Numbered from the stretch's first letter, positions 49,128 through 61,844 are shown. The stretch: 64,000 nt of DNA from Caldicellulosiruptor saccharolyticus DSM 8903 (GCF_000016545.1 NC_009437.1:2061394-2125393); one strand, 5' to 3'. Made by a program: numbers and translations. The notes: generated from the sequence alone by a model not told the origin.

Positions 49128-49706
49128 TCAGCAACCAACGTCATTGTCACAACAACACTCCCAGCATGCAATTATTTGACATATTGTACATATATCACAG
49201 TCATCATGACGTCTATAACCTCTGTTATATGCTGAGCATTCGTAATTTCTTGAGGTTGTTTCAAACTGTTCTTTTGCACGTCTGTATTCAAAATTGCTGG
49301 GGTCACGGCTATATGCTTCAATAAAATACCTGTAAGCTTGATTTATCCACCCTCTTTTTTGATATATTATTCCCATTAAGTAAAACCACTCTGCATCATT
49401 TTGTGGGTTTTGATTGAGCAGGCTTTCTGCTGCACCTAAATTGCCTTGTACAATTAAATCTCTTGCTTGTTGGTAAATAGAATTCTGGTCATATGTAGAA
49501 TACTCATAGCTTGAGTATTGATCATTCATAAGTATATTATATGCTTCATTAATTTCCTTTAATTTCTCTTCAGCAAGTTCACGCAGGGGATTGTCTTTAA
49601 ATTTATCTGGATGATACTTTTTAACAAGCTCAAGATAAGCTTTTTTAATCTCTTCTTTTGTTGCACCTTTTCTCACACCTAAAACCTCATACGGGTCTCT
49701 CATCAC
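49128..49706 (-). CDS. J-domain protein with Cys-rich C-terminus
   Basis: This 192-residue protein has an N-terminal J domain (residues 5-60) with the DnaK-stimulating HPD at 32-34. A TPR-like helical middle follows ([44 protein letters not shown]). The last 35 residues hold nine cysteines ([19 protein letters not shown]), which may bind metal or membranes. It lacks the DnaJ G/F and zinc-finger domains, so it is not DnaJ itself. Its start overlaps the DUF5685 gene stop, so the products may cooperate. Confidence 0.8.
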   Translation of the reverse strand: MMRDPYEVLGVRKGATKEEIKKAYLELVKKYHPDKFKDNPLRELAEEKLKEINEAYNILMNDQYSSYEYSTYDQNSIYQQARDLIVQGNLGAAESLLNQNPQNDAEWFYLMGIIYQKRGWINQAYRYFIEAYSRDPSNFEYRRAKEQFETTSRNYECSAYNRGYRRHDDCDICTICQIIACWECCCDNDVGC

Positions 49707-50554
49707 ATCTTCAACTCCTTAAAAAAATTTGCTTTTAATTTATTTATTACCTCTTCTGTCTTTGAGTACATTCCAAGTTGAACTATATTATCTAACAACT
49801 GATTATTATACCCTTTTATAAGTTCATTCAACCTGGCAAGATAATTATCTAAACTAACTTTAAGGATGCTTATCTCTCTTTCGAATAGAGCACTGCTCTC
49901 TTTGCACCTTTGAAGATGATATTTCAAACAATTATATCTCTTTTTTTTCACATCATCAATATAGTCATCAATAGCATCAACAAGGTATATCCAAACACCA
50001 GTATAAAAACCTATCTCTCTTAACTTTGGATCGTTATTGTATGCAAAAATCTCAGCCAAAATCTGGCCAAAATTGTGTGCTACTTCATCAATGTTTTGAC
50101 ATTCTGACCTTTCAAGCAAAAGTTGCTTTTCAAATAGTTCTTTTATCTTTTTAAACGATGTAGGATACATTCTTGTTATCTTTCTGATATATGGCCTTAA
50201 CGTATTGTATAAAGTAAAACTCATAAGTCGTTTTTCGTCAACATAATCATCATAGAGCTTTAAAAAACTCAATATCACCATTTGGTTGCTTACATACTCT
50301 AAAATTTTATTTGATTTGAGAAATACTCCCTTTTTTTGAGGATGAGCAATACATCTTGTATTGCCAAATTCCTCTTGTATGTTAAAATGCTCTTTTAAAA
50401 TCAAGTATAAGAACACAAAATCATAATTTAAAAATATCCTCGGAATATTACCAATTTTCTTTGTCTGCAGGCATATTCCACAATAGATTGCTTTATAATA
50501 ATTGTAGTCTCGTATCTTAAGTTCAGGCTTGTATGGCACAATGTATCCAAACAA
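49703..50554 (-). CDS. DUF5685-family protein
   Basis: This 283-residue protein resembles DUF5685 ([36 protein letters not shown] at the start). It has conserved cysteines near the N-terminus and mid-sequence (YCGIC, RCIAHP) and helical segments with acidic pairs ([10 protein letters not shown]) that recall prenyl-transferase-like or metal-binding helices; no function is known to me. The TTG start has AAGGAGAAGG upstream. It is translationally linked to the J-domain gene. Confidence 0.65.
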   Translation of the reverse strand: MFGYIVPYKPELKIRDYNYYKAIYCGICLQTKKIGNIPRIFLNYDFVFLYLILKEHFNIQEEFGNTRCIAHPQKKGVFLKSNKILEYVSNQMVILSFLKLYDDYVDEKRLMSFTLYNTLRPYIRKITRMYPTSFKKIKELFEKQLLLERSECQNIDEVAHNFGQILAEIFAYNNDPKLREIGFYTGVWIYLVDAIDDYIDDVKKKRYNCLKYHLQRCKESSALFEREISILKVSLDNYLARLNELIKGYNNQLLDNIVQLGMYSKTEEVINKLKANFFKELKM

Positions 50555-50708
50555 TTTGAAAACCTTCTCCTTGCGCCTTTTATTTTCTTTATGTTTTTAT
50601 AGTAGCAAAAATAAAAGCTGTTGTTAAGTAAAATTTAGTTGATTTTTTTTATAAGACTAATTAATATTATTTTGATAGCAAATCAACTTTTTTAGGGGGA
50701 AAAAGAAG

Positions 50709-51221
50709 ATGGGTTATAAATACTGTCCAAGATGTGAGTTAAACAGAATACCTGAAGAGGAAGATCTCTGCCCTATCTGTAAAAGGGATTTGGAGCAGCT
50801 AAAAAAGGTCACAGACGAAAACATGAAACTTTGCCCATACTGCCATGAAGAATATATCCCAGAGGACCAAGACATGTGTGAGTCTTGTTTTGAAGAAAGA
50901 CTTTTAACAGGTGTTGTTGACGACGCTGAGATAGAAGAAGAGACATTAAAAGAACCTGAGTCAGAGAGTTTCGAAAGCGACTTTGCAGATATAGAACCAG
51001 ATATTCTGACCGAACTACCAGATGAAGAAATTGACCTTGTGGACACTCCATTGGATTTTGAAGAATTAGACGTAGACGAGGAAGTGCTGTTAGAAGACGA
51101 AGAAGTTAAGGAAGATGAGGAAGAGGAAGAACATAGCGAGCCTGCAAAGGAAGAAGAAATTCCCAAAAAGAGCAAGAAAGAAGGAAAAAGTGAAAAAAAG
51201 AAAAGTAAAAAGAAAAAATAA
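50709..51221 (+). CDS. Double zinc-ribbon protein with acidic middle and lysine tail
   Basis: This 170-residue protein has two zinc ribbons (Cys6/9/21/24 and Cys42/45/57/60), a middle region of about 80 residues that is mostly Asp and Glu, and a very lysine-rich C-terminus. Charge segregation of this kind suggests disordered nucleic-acid or ribosome contacts. I do not recognise a family. The ATG is preceded by a GGGGGA-like site. It is read divergently from the DUF5685 gene. Confidence 0.7.
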   Translation: MGYKYCPRCELNRIPEEEDLCPICKRDLEQLKKVTDENMKLCPYCHEEYIPEDQDMCESCFEERLLTGVVDDAEIEEETLKEPESESFESDFADIEPDILTELPDEEIDLVDTPLDFEELDVDEEVLLEDEEVKEDEEEEEHSEPAKEEEIPKKSKKEGKSEKKKSKKKK

Positions 51222-51240
51222 ACTAAATAAAAGAAAAAAA

Positions 51241-51276
51241 GTGGGCTGTTTTATTAAACTTACAGCCCACTTTTTT
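51241..51276. terminator. Bidirectional terminator between the zinc-ribbon gene and atpC
   Basis: Stem GTGGGCTGT / ACAGCCCAC with flanking A- and T-runs separates the convergent genes. Confidence 0.85.
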
Positions 51277-51279
51277 ATA

Positions 51280-51693
51280 TCAGTCACCGTTTCTCCGTTC
51301 TTCAATCATTCTCAGCCTATTTATAGCTCTATACAAAGCTGCCTGATATCTTTCAAACTCATCTGGCGGAAGTTTTTGTTGAAGTTTCTTTTCAGCTCTT
51401 TCTTTTGCAGCTAAAGCTCTTTGTCTGTCTATTTCTTCTGGCCACTCTACAGCATCACTCAAAATAACAACCTTGTTTTGATTAACTTCAAGGATACCTC
51501 CTGCAATTGCTGCCTCGCGCCATTTTCCACCCTTTTTTATCCTAAGCTTTCCAATTCCAATGGGTGTAACAATTGGTTCATGTCCGGCCATTATACCTAT
51601 TTCTCCATCTATTGCACGAACAACTATCATCTCCACTTTGTCTTTAAAAAATATTCTTTCAGGTTGCAAAACTTCTAATTCAAATTCAGCCAT
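51280..51693 (-). CDS. atpC: ATP synthase epsilon subunit
   Basis: Epsilon couples and regulates F1. The 137-residue product has the N-terminal beta-sandwich (FELEVLQPERIFFKDKVEMIVVRAIDGEIGIMAGHEPIV) and the C-terminal helical pair (EEIDRQRALAAKERAEKKLQQ) that can inhibit ATPase activity. It is the last gene of the atp operon. Confidence 0.94.
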   Translation of the reverse strand: MAEFELEVLQPERIFFKDKVEMIVVRAIDGEIGIMAGHEPIVTPIGIGKLRIKKGGKWREAAIAGGILEVNQNKVVILSDAVEWPEEIDRQRALAAKERAEKKLQQKLPPDEFERYQAALYRAINRLRMIEERRNGD

Positions 51694-51714
51694 TTTGCAG
51701 TATCACCTCAAAAC

Positions 51715-53124
<1,410 letters not shown>

Positions 53125-53159
53125 CTACACTCCCTCTAAAATCAAGTTTAAATAGTTAC

Positions 53160-54038
53160 TTATTTCAAAGCAGCTGCACCACTTATTATCTCTGATATCT
53201 CCTGAGTAATCACTGCCTGGCGTTCCCGATTGAGCTTTAATACGAGTTTTTGTATCATTTCATCTGCGCTTTTTGTTGCATTATCCATTGCTGTCATCCT
53301 TGCAGCAAGTTCACTTACGTATGAGTCCATCATTGCTCCAAAGATTATACCTTTTAAATATTCATATATGACAACATCAAGCACATTTGTTGGGCTTGGT
53401 TCGTATCTTATTGTCTCATCCTTTTTGAACTCACCAGACACAAATTCACTTGGGTCAAGAGGAAGAAGTTTTTTTACAACTACATCTTGTTTGATTGTAG
53501 AAATTAGCTTGGTGTATATGATATAAAGCTCGTGAATGTCTCCTCTATAGTACTTTTTTACAACATTTTGTGCAATTCCTTTTGCAACTTTTACAGACAC
53601 AGACTGAGTTTGATAGTTAAAATTGTCTTCTACTTTGTAGCCGTGGCGTGATAAAAAGTTTTTGCCAACAGTGCCTATTGGGAAAAATATTACTTCTCCC
53701 TTATTTGAAAGATTTTCATACAAATTCAAAGTGCTTCTTATGACATTCGCATTATAACCACCGCACAGTCCTTTGTCACCGCTGATGACGATTACACCAA
53801 GTCTTTTTTGTCCTTCTTTATACGACCCCTCAAAGAGTATGTGATTTGTTTGCATACCGTGCACAACAAGATCTTTCATAAATTCATTTATCTTCTCAAA
53901 ATAAGGTCTTGTTGAATCAAGTCTATCACGTGACCTTTTCATTTTAGATGCAGAAATTAAGTACATAGCTCTTGTTATCTTTTTTGTTTCATTCACACTT
54001 TTAATCCTTGACTTTATCCACCTTGTCTTATTTGCCAT
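53160..54038 (-). CDS. atpG: ATP synthase gamma subunit
   Basis: Gamma is the rotor shaft of F1. The 292-residue product has the two conserved terminal helices ([30 protein letters not shown] and [41 protein letters not shown]). ATG 54038 is preferred with AGGTGA 8 bases upstream. Confidence 0.95.
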   Translation of the reverse strand: MANKTRWIKSRIKSVNETKKITRAMYLISASKMKRSRDRLDSTRPYFEKINEFMKDLVVHGMQTNHILFEGSYKEGQKRLGVIVISGDKGLCGGYNANVIRSTLNLYENLSNKGEVIFFPIGTVGKNFLSRHGYKVEDNFNYQTQSVSVKVAKGIAQNVVKKYYRGDIHELYIIYTKLISTIKQDVVVKKLLPLDPSEFVSGEFKKDETIRYEPSPTNVLDVVIYEYLKGIIFGAMMDSYVSELAARMTAMDNATKSADEMIQKLVLKLNRERQAVITQEISEIISGAAALK

Positions 54039-54050
54039 CTTTAATTTCAC

Positions 54051-55580
<1,530 letters not shown>

Positions 55581-55589
55581 TCATCACCC

Positions 55590-56129
55590 CTAAATAGCAT
55601 TCTGGATAAGTTCTTTTTTTATCGAATCCAATGCACCTTTAATTGTAGCGTCAACCTCAATATTGTTGAATAAAAGTTTTATTCCTCCAATGATACTTCT
55701 ATCAACCTTAACTTTAAAGCGCGGATTTTTAACATCATACCTTTTCAAAAGCCAGTTTGATATCTTTCTAAGAACGCCTTCGTCAACTTCTTCTGATACA
55801 ATCACTTCAACTTCCACATTACCTATTATCTTGTCATACATTTCCTTATAATAAAAAGGTATATATGGAAGTAAAGTCTCTCTTCGTTTGTCGATTAGCA
55901 AACAAATGAGATTGACAATATATCTATCAATGCTTTCATCAAGAAATTGTTTTATCTTCTCTTTTTTATTAGATACTTTCATCTCAAGGTCAAATAAGAC
56001 ATCTACAAACTGTTTATTTGTCTTAAACAAGTCATATATTTTAAAAAGGTCTTCATAAAACTTCTCAAGCTTTCCCTCTTCTTGAGCAAGCTTAAGTAAC
56101 CCTTCAGCATATCTTTTTGCTGGCAACAT
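55590..56129 (-). CDS. atpH: ATP synthase delta subunit
   Basis: Delta connects the b stalk to F1 at the top. The 179-residue product begins [25 protein letters not shown] and ends with the conserved [23 protein letters not shown]. It lies 2 bases after atpF. Confidence 0.92.
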
Positions 56130-56131
56130 TT

Positions 56132-56623
56132 TTAAGCAACCCCTGCCTCGTCAAATATATTCTCAACTATTTTCCTATTTTCTTCAGTGTTTAAATTCTT
56201 TTCAATAACCTTAGATGCAGCAAGAAGAGCAATTGAGACAAACTGGTTTTTAAGTTCATTGATTTGTTTTTTCTTCTCAATATCAAGCTGCTTGAGAGCA
56301 TTTTCAATAATCTTGTTTGCCTCAAGCTTGGCATCTTCAATAATCTTGTCAGCCTGTTTTTGGGCTTCAATCATAGCGTTTTGGACTATCTCGTTTGCCT
56401 TCGCATGTGCCTGAGACAAGATATTTTCATATTCTTCCTTCAATTTTATAGCCTCTTCTTTTGACTTTGCAGCAAAGTCAAGCTGCTCTTGAATCATCTT
56501 TGAACGCTTTTCCATAAAGGCAGTTACCTTTTTGAAAAAGAATTTTCTATAAATTAAGTAAAGTATCAAAAAGTTTATAATTGCCCAGAAGAACATGTTT
56601 TCAAAAATTGCAAGGTCAAACAT
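56132..56623 (-). CDS. atpF: ATP synthase b subunit
   Basis: The b subunit forms the peripheral stalk. The 163-residue product has an N-terminal transmembrane helix ([20 protein letters not shown]) and a long coiled coil. It lies after a hairpin that separates it from atpE. Confidence 0.93.
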
Positions 56624-56704
56624 CTATGTTCTCATCTCCTTTTTTGAACTCTCTGCCAAAATTTCTATCTCAACCTCACGCTTTAATTCGAAAATAAAGA
56701 GATG

Positions 56705-56731
56705 ACGCTCCCCAAGCCATCTGGAGAGCGT
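56705..56731 (-). other. Hairpin between atpE and atpF
   Basis: ACGCTCTCC / GGGGAGCGT on the minus strand (one G-U pair) begins right after the atpE stop. It lacks a proper T-run. It may raise atpE expression relative to downstream genes, since many c subunits are needed per complex. Confidence 0.6.
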
Positions 56732-56944
56732 TTAAACTTTCAAAACCAACAAAATAGCTATAACAAAGCTATAAATTGCAACAGCTTCTGCAAGCGCAGC
56801 ACCAATAAAAAATAATGGTAAAATCCTACCATACGCTTCTGGTTGTCTTCCCACAGATTCTGCTGCTTTAGCAGTTGCAATACCAATGCCAATACCTACA
56901 CCTAAACCAGCAAGCATTGCTATACCTGCTGCTAATGCTGTCAT
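56732..56944 (-). CDS. atpE: ATP synthase c subunit
   Basis: The c ring carries ions through the membrane. The 70-residue two-helix hairpin has the carboxylate Glu53 in AALAEAVAIYSFVIA and the loop RQPEA. Compared with sodium-type c subunits (Gln in the first helix; Glu-Ser-Thr in the second), Ile20, Ala54 and Val55 occupy the ligand positions, so it looks proton-specific. Confidence 0.96.
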   Translation of the reverse strand: MTALAAGIAMLAGLGVGIGIGIATAKAAESVGRQPEAYGRILPLFFIGAALAEAVAIYSFVIAILLVLKV

Positions 56945-56965
56945 TTAAAACACCTCCCAAAAATT

Positions 56966-57646
56966 TTATTCTTCCAAAGCTTCATATAGATAAATTAATG
57001 ACAAGAATGTAAAGATTACCGCTTGTAAAACACCATCAAAAATATCGAAATATAAACTCAACGCTGCTGGTATACCAACAGGAGGTATATGAGCTTTTAT
57101 AAGTCCATGATAGATAAGCTCCATGACGGTAACACCAGCAAGGATATTGCCAAATAATCGTGCAGAAAGAGAAAGAGTTCTTGTCAAATAGTCTAAGAAT
57201 TTAAATGGGAAGACTATAGGAATGGGCTTAAAATGACTCACAAACCATCCAATTGGATTTTTGAGAACAATAGTTGAAATTATCAATATCAAAATTGACA
57301 TAACACCAAAGCTCGCAGTTACGTTTAAATTACTTGTAGGGGGCTGAAGACCTATAAGGCCCAACAAGTTTAGCCCAAGTAAAAATAAAAATAGTGTACC
57401 TAAATAGGGAGCAAATATATGCCAATAATGGCCTAAAAAGTTTTTAGTGATTTTGTTTATTGAGTCGACAATGAACTCAGCAATGACTTGTTTTCTGCTT
57501 GGCACTAATTTCATGTTAGAGGTGAGATAAAATGCCAATATAATCAAAAATGCCATCACGCCCCACATCTCAACAACTGCTACCCTCACAGGAATGCCCT
57601 TGCCAATTGGTATTGTGAACAAAACTTTCATTACACCTTCGCTCAT
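56966..57646 (-). CDS. atpB: ATP synthase a subunit
   Basis: Subunit a provides the ion half-channels. The product of about 226 residues has five or six hydrophobic helices and the essential Arg in LSLSARLFGNILAGV. ATG 57646 is better placed after AAGGA than the GTG at 57658 that overlaps the preceding gene. Confidence 0.94.
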   Translation of the reverse strand: MSEGVMKVLFTIPIGKGIPVRVAVVEMWGVMAFLIILAFYLTSNMKLVPSRKQVIAEFIVDSINKITKNFLGHYWHIFAPYLGTLFLFLLGLNLLGLIGLQPPTSNLNVTASFGVMSILILIISTIVLKNPIGWFVSHFKPIPIVFPFKFLDYLTRTLSLSARLFGNILAGVTVMELIYHGLIKAHIPPVGIPAALSLYFDIFDGVLQAVIFTFLSLIYLYEALEE

Positions 57647-57654
57647 TTTATTTT

Positions 57655-58023
57655 TCACTTCCTTGATGATGTTTTATAAATATAAGCTACAACATATGAC
57701 ACAATAAAAATCAGAGGATAGCTTATCAACGTCCAGATGAAATAAACAAATCTTACATTGTAAAACTTGAAGATAAAAGCAGATAGCAGTATCAAAACCA
57801 CAACTGCTAAGCTATGAAGTAACAAATAAATAAAATTAATTTTGCCTCTTAACGCAGATTTCAAAAGTAACAATAGAAAATATAAAATAAATAGCAATAC
57901 TACACTGCTGCCCAGCACTATTACAAAAGCAGCTATGCTTTTAGAATAAGCAAACACCAATGCACAAAAGATAAGATTTATACCCCATAGCACTTTCAAA
58001 GCAAGATTTACAATATCCTTCAT
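57655..58023 (-). CDS. atpI: ATP synthase subunit I-like protein
   Basis: This protein of about 122 residues has four predicted transmembrane segments at the head of the atp operon, where atpI is usual. AtpI-like proteins assist c-ring assembly or Mg transport. The sequence is poorly conserved, so the call rests on position and topology. Confidence 0.7.
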   Translation of the reverse strand: MKDIVNLALKVLWGINLIFCALVFAYSKSIAAFVIVLGSSVVLLFILYFLLLLLKSALRGKINFIYLLLHSLAVVVLILLSAFIFKFYNVRFVYFIWTLISYPLIFIVSYVVAYIYKTSSRK

Positions 58024-58052
58024 ATCACATCCCACTAATCAACTTATTAAAT

Positions 58053-58081
58053 ATGTTACACCCATCCATTACAAAATTCAA
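58053..58081 (-). promoter_or_regulatory. Candidate atp operon promoter
   Basis: On the minus strand TTGAAT (rc of 58076-58081), 17 bases and TAACAT (rc of 58053-58058) precede the operon. Confidence 0.4.
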
Positions 58082-58106
58082 GCCCTTTATAAAAAATTTT
58101 TTGACA

Positions 58107-59642
58107 TCATTCCCACTCAATTGTAGCAGGTGGTTTTGAAGTAATGTCATATACAACTCTATTTACCTTTCTTACAGTGTTTACAATTTCGTTTGAAACC
58201 CTTTCTAACACATCATAAGGAATCCTTGCCCAGTCAGCCGTCATACCATCAACACTTGTAACAGCCCTAAGTGCAACAGTGTAATCATATGTTCTTTCAT
58301 CACCCATTACACCAACACTTCTCATATCAGTGAGTACTGCAAAGTACTGCCAAATTTCTTCATCAAGTCCACATGCCTCAATCTCTTTTCTGAAAATCCA
58401 GTCAACTTCTCGAAGTATCTCAAGCTTTTCTTCGGTAACTTCACCAATTATCCTTATTGCAAGGCCAGGTCCTGGAAACGGCTGTCTTTTTACAATTTTT
58501 TCTGGAATTCCTAATTCTACTCCCACCCTTCTTACCTCATCTTTGAAAAGCTCACGCAGTGGTTCAATTATCCTTTCAAACTTGATATGCTCTGGCAAGC
58601 CGCCAACATTGTGATGACTTTTTATTGTTGCAGCCTTGCCAACTCCACTTTCGACAACATCAGGATAAATTGTACCTTGCACTAAAAATTTTACATCTCC
58701 AAGTTTTGAAGCCTCCTCTTCAAAAACACGTATAAACTCTTCACCTATTATTTTTCTCTTTCTCTCAGGATCTATGACACCACACAAAGCTTTTAAAAAT
58801 CTCTCTTTCGCATCAACCTTGATTACGTTCATGTCAAACTGTCCTTTGAATGTTTTTATAACTTCTTCCGCCTCTCCTTTTCTCAAAAGTCCATGGTCAA
58901 CAAATATACAGAAAAGATTTTTGCCTATCGCCTTGTGAACAAGCACTGCTGCAACAGAGGAATCAACACCGCCAGAAAGAGCACATACAACCTTTTGATT
59001 GCCCACAATCTTTCTTATCTCATTTATTCTTTCTTCTATAAATGACGATGTCTTCCAATCACCTTTGCATCCGCAGATATTGAACAAGAAGTTTTTTATT
59101 ATTTCTTGCCCAAACTCAGTGTGAACAACCTCTGGATGGAATTGCACACCATAAATCTTTTTTTCTCTACTGCCAAATGCGGCAATGGCACAATTTTCAG
59201 TAGAAGCTAAAATTTCAAATCCCTCTGGGAGTTCTTCTACAAAGTCAGTATGGCTCATCCAACAAATTGAGCTTTCTGGCAAACCTGTGAACAAAGGCGA
59301 ATTTGTATTGTATTTTATATGTGTTTTACCATACTCTCTAAAGAGGGCAGTTGAAACCTTACCACCTAAAAAATATGCAATCAGTTGATTTCCATAGCAT
59401 ATTCCAAGAATTGGAACACCAATTTCAAATATCTTTTTATCAACAACAGGTGCATTTTCTTCATACACGCTTGATGGTCCACCAGTAAAGATTATTCCTT
59501 TTGGATTTTTCTCAATTATCTTCTCTAAGGGTGTGTCATATGGCCAAATTTCACAATAAACACCACATTCTCGTACTCTTCGTGCAATTAGCTGATTGTA
59601 CTGTCCACCAAAGTCCAACACAATAACAATCTCATGCTGCAA
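58107..59642 (-). CDS. guaA: GMP synthase (glutamine-hydrolysing)
   Basis: GuaA converts XMP to GMP. The 511-residue product has an N-terminal class I glutaminase ([13 protein letters not shown] with the nucleophile Cys; [14 protein letters not shown] with His) and the C-terminal ATP pyrophosphatase ([28 protein letters not shown]). TTG 59642 has GAGAGGATGA upstream. It follows the AEC transporter gene by 26 bases. Confidence 0.95.
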   Translation of the reverse strand: MQHEIVIVLDFGGQYNQLIARRVRECGVYCEIWPYDTPLEKIIEKNPKGIIFTGGPSSVYEENAPVVDKKIFEIGVPILGICYGNQLIAYFLGGKVSTALFREYGKTHIKYNTNSPLFTGLPESSICWMSHTDFVEELPEGFEILASTENCAIAAFGSREKKIYGVQFHPEVVHTEFGQEIIKNFLFNICGCKGDWKTSSFIEERINEIRKIVGNQKVVCALSGGVDSSVAAVLVHKAIGKNLFCIFVDHGLLRKGEAEEVIKTFKGQFDMNVIKVDAKERFLKALCGVIDPERKRKIIGEEFIRVFEEEASKLGDVKFLVQGTIYPDVVESGVGKAATIKSHHNVGGLPEHIKFERIIEPLRELFKDEVRRVGVELGIPEKIVKRQPFPGPGLAIRIIGEVTEEKLEILREVDWIFRKEIEACGLDEEIWQYFAVLTDMRSVGVMGDERTYDYTVALRAVTSVDGMTADWARIPYDVLERVSNEIVNTVRKVNRVVYDITSKPPATIEWE

Positions 59643-59668
59643 ATTTAATCATCCTCTCTTTTGGATTT

Positions 59669-60631
59669 TTAAATATGATAATATATAAACACAAGAAGAG
59701 GAATTGTCAACAGGGAAAAAATTGTTGTAATAAATATTGTACGTGTAGCATATGAACTATCAGCTTTGTATCTATACGAGAGTATTGAACTAATTATTGC
59801 AGTTGGCATTCCTGTTTGGAGTATAATAATCAACCTTGTAAAGTTATCTAAGCTCATGAATTTGGTCAAAAATGTAATCAATAGAGGAAAAGCCACCATC
59901 TTAAACGCAACAATGCCATAAGCAGGATATGTCTTAATTGTGTCTTTAAATGAAACTTCTGCTAAAAGGCAGCCAATAAAAAACATAGACAAATAAATGG
60001 TTGTTTTTCCAAATGGATTTAATGCATCGTAAATAGTGAGAAAAAATCTATTGTAGTAACTCAAAATTTCAGCTGGCAAAGCTCCTTTTAGTAAATACAC
60101 TACAAATGCTGAGAAAATGGCAATTGAATTTGCATTTATAAAACCAAATTTAGTTTTCTCACTGCTGTGCTTTGTTATAATTGAGAGTCCCAATGACCAA
60201 GCCAAAAAGTCATGCATTATATTGTAACTTGCAGCGTAAAACACACCCTTTTCACCAAAGATAGAGTACAACAGGGGAAATGACAAAAAACCAGTATTTC
60301 CAAAAGCAGAGCAAAATATATGTGTGTAAAATGTTTTGCCTTGAAGCTTAAATAACTTTGCTGTTATGTAACCTGTCCCAAGTAACAATATTATCCCAAT
60401 AAAAGCTGAGATTATCAGTGTGAGGATATTTTTTACAACAGTTGAAGAATAAGGTTTGCTACTTATGGTTGTAAACAATAGGATTGGAGCGGTTATTTTT
60501 ATAATCAACTCGCTCACAGAATCTTTTATAGTAGGCGAAAACAATTGTATTTTAGTACCAATAAGTCCTATAAAGATAACAGCAAAAAGATAAAGGATAT
60601 TTTTTAGAAGAATTAAAACTTCCTGATTCAT
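59669..60631 (-). CDS. AEC-family (auxin efflux carrier-like) transporter
   Basis: This 320-residue membrane protein has about ten transmembrane segments in the AEC pattern (NILYLFAVIFIGLIGTKIQLF; FCSAFGNTGFLSFPLLYSIFGEKGVFYAA; LNPFGKTTIYLSMFFIGCLLA; LQTGMPTAIISSILSYRY). AEC members export or import malate and other organic anions; the substrate here is unknown. ATG 60631 has AAAGGT 10 bases upstream. The insertion sequence lies 61 bases before the start and appears to have cut its promoter. Confidence 0.88.
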   Translation of the reverse strand: MNQEVLILLKNILYLFAVIFIGLIGTKIQLFSPTIKDSVSELIIKITAPILLFTTISSKPYSSTVVKNILTLIISAFIGIILLLGTGYITAKLFKLQGKTFYTHIFCSAFGNTGFLSFPLLYSIFGEKGVFYAASYNIMHDFLAWSLGLSIITKHSSEKTKFGFINANSIAIFSAFVVYLLKGALPAEILSYYNRFFLTIYDALNPFGKTTIYLSMFFIGCLLAEVSFKDTIKTYPAYGIVAFKMVAFPLLITFLTKFMSLDNFTRLIIILQTGMPTAIISSILSYRYKADSSYATRTIFITTIFSLLTIPLLVFIYYHI

Positions 60632-60683
60632 GGCTGTTAAGACCTTTCCAACAGTAAAAAGATTCTTAAAGTGTACAAGCTCT

Positions 60684-60689
60684 ATTATA
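60684..60689 (-). promoter_or_regulatory. Orphaned -10 box of the AEC transporter promoter
   Basis: TATAAT on the minus strand lies at the edge of the insertion sequence. Without the element, TTGTAA (rc of 61833-61838) would stand 18 bases upstream as its -35 box. Confidence 0.5.
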
Positions 60690-60749
60690 TAATAGCTTGT
60701 TGAATAAAACAGATTAACAGAAAAGACAATAAATAGATATATATAAAAA

Positions 60750-60814
60750 GCCATCCTCCTTAAGGTAAAATTATAGCAAGAGAAGACTAAAAACACGTAA
60801 CTAAGGAGGATGGC
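60750..60814 (+). repeat. 13-bp inverted repeat covering the transposase ribosome-binding site
   Basis: GCCATCCTCCTTA (60750-60762) is the exact reverse complement of TAAGGAGGATGGC (60802-60814), which contains the transposase Shine-Dalgarno sequence. A transcript entering from outside would fold and hide the site. Confidence 0.7.
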
Positions 60815-60815
60815 A

Positions 60816-61763
60816 ATGACTAATTTTATTAAAACACAAAAACAAAAATTTTTAAAGATACTTATGACAATTGAGAAAGTAATAAAAGCCTTGGGATTAA
60901 AGATAAAAAGTAGCAGGAGAGGAAGACCGAAGAAATTTAAGCTAAGCCATATAATAGCTTGTTTTGTTTACAAAGTCAAAAACAAGATAAACAGTTTCAG
61001 GGAATTAGAATACAAGATAAATGAAGATGAAGAATTTAAAAAGGCTATAGGGATAGAAAAGAGCCCCGATCATACATATTTTTCGAAATGGGCAAAAGTA
61101 ATTGAAGAAGAATATATAGAAGGGATAGCAAGAATTTTAGTGAGAGAAATAGATCCGCAGACAAAAGTTTGTGCTATAGATTCTACACCTTTGAGAAGCT
61201 CGAGGGGTGACAAAGAGGCAGAAGTAGGAGTATGTGTTAGTTTAGGTTTTTACAATGGGTATAAATTACATGTGTTAGCAACAGTTGAAAGCGAGGTTAT
61301 ACCTATAGTATGGTGGTTGACATGTGCAAATATCCATGACAGTAAAGTAGTAGAACTTTTGTATGAAGCTAAGATATTTGGACCTGAAGTGATATTGGCA
61401 GATGCAGGTTATGATTGTGCGAAATGGTTTGAGGTGTCAGATAGACTTGGGATGAAGTTTGTAGCGGCGGTAAATAAGAGAAATAGTAAGGATTTCAGTA
61501 ATGTAAAAAATATTTTGAGGATAAAAAATATGGAATTTTTAAGAAGCGAAGAAGGACAAAAGTTATATAAGCAGAGGACAAAAATAGAAAGATTATTTGG
61601 TAAGTTAAAAGGAGAATACAATTTAGAACAAGTAAGGTTAAGAGGTTTTAGAACATATAAGAAGCATGTAGACTGGATTATGATTACTTATTTGATAGAG
61701 GTCTATATTCAAAAAATTGAAAACTGTAAATTTTCTTTTAAATACACGTGGAATAATTTATAG
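60816..61763 (+). CDS. DDE transposase
   Basis: This 315-residue transposase has an N-terminal DNA-binding part resembling DUF772 (INSFRELEYKINEDEEFKKAIGIEKSPDHTYFSKW) and the catalytic triad Asp122 (CAIDSTPLRS), Asp196 (ILADAGYDC) and Glu258 (RTKIERLFGKLKGEYNLEQVR). The reading frame is intact. I prefer ATG 60816, spaced 6 bases from AAGGAGG; ATG 60810 is adjacent to it. Confidence 0.88.
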   Translation: MTNFIKTQKQKFLKILMTIEKVIKALGLKIKSSRRGRPKKFKLSHIIACFVYKVKNKINSFRELEYKINEDEEFKKAIGIEKSPDHTYFSKWAKVIEEEYIEGIARILVREIDPQTKVCAIDSTPLRSSRGDKEAEVGVCVSLGFYNGYKLHVLATVESEVIPIVWWLTCANIHDSKVVELLYEAKIFGPEVILADAGYDCAKWFEVSDRLGMKFVAAVNKRNSKDFSNVKNILRIKNMEFLRSEEGQKLYKQRTKIERLFGKLKGEYNLEQVRLRGFRTYKKHVDWIMITYLIEVYIQKIENCKFSFKYTWNNL

Positions 61764-61817
61764 TTCTATATAGTAACATTAATGGTATAATTATTTATTC
61801 AACAACTTGTTATATAA

Positions 61818-61843
61818 AAAAAAAGTGCCATTTTACAAGGCAC
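61818..61843 (-). terminator. Terminator of the membrane-anchored gene
   Basis: On the minus strand GTGCC / GGCAC closes a 9-base loop and is followed by nine Ts, just past the gene's stop. The stem is short but the T-run is long. Confidence 0.65.
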
Positions 61844-61844
61844 C

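Larger units (their letters stand above)
60693..61809 (+). mobile_element. Insertion sequence with DDE transposase (IS5/IS1182-like)
   Basis: The element of about 1117 bp is bounded by imperfect 16-bp inverted repeats (left TAGCTTGTTGAATAAA, right rc CAAGTTGTTGAATAAA; 13 of 16 match). TTATATAA directly repeated on both sides (60685-60692 and 61810-61817) is a likely 8-bp target duplication, though its AT-rich palindromic nature makes the limits uncertain. One intact transposase gene lies inside, so the element could be mobile. Confidence 0.75.

Noticed and set aside
60632-60796. N-terminal extension of the AEC transporter by 55 codons
   Set aside because: It reads into the end of the insertion sequence; the ATG at 60631 has a proper ribosome-binding site.
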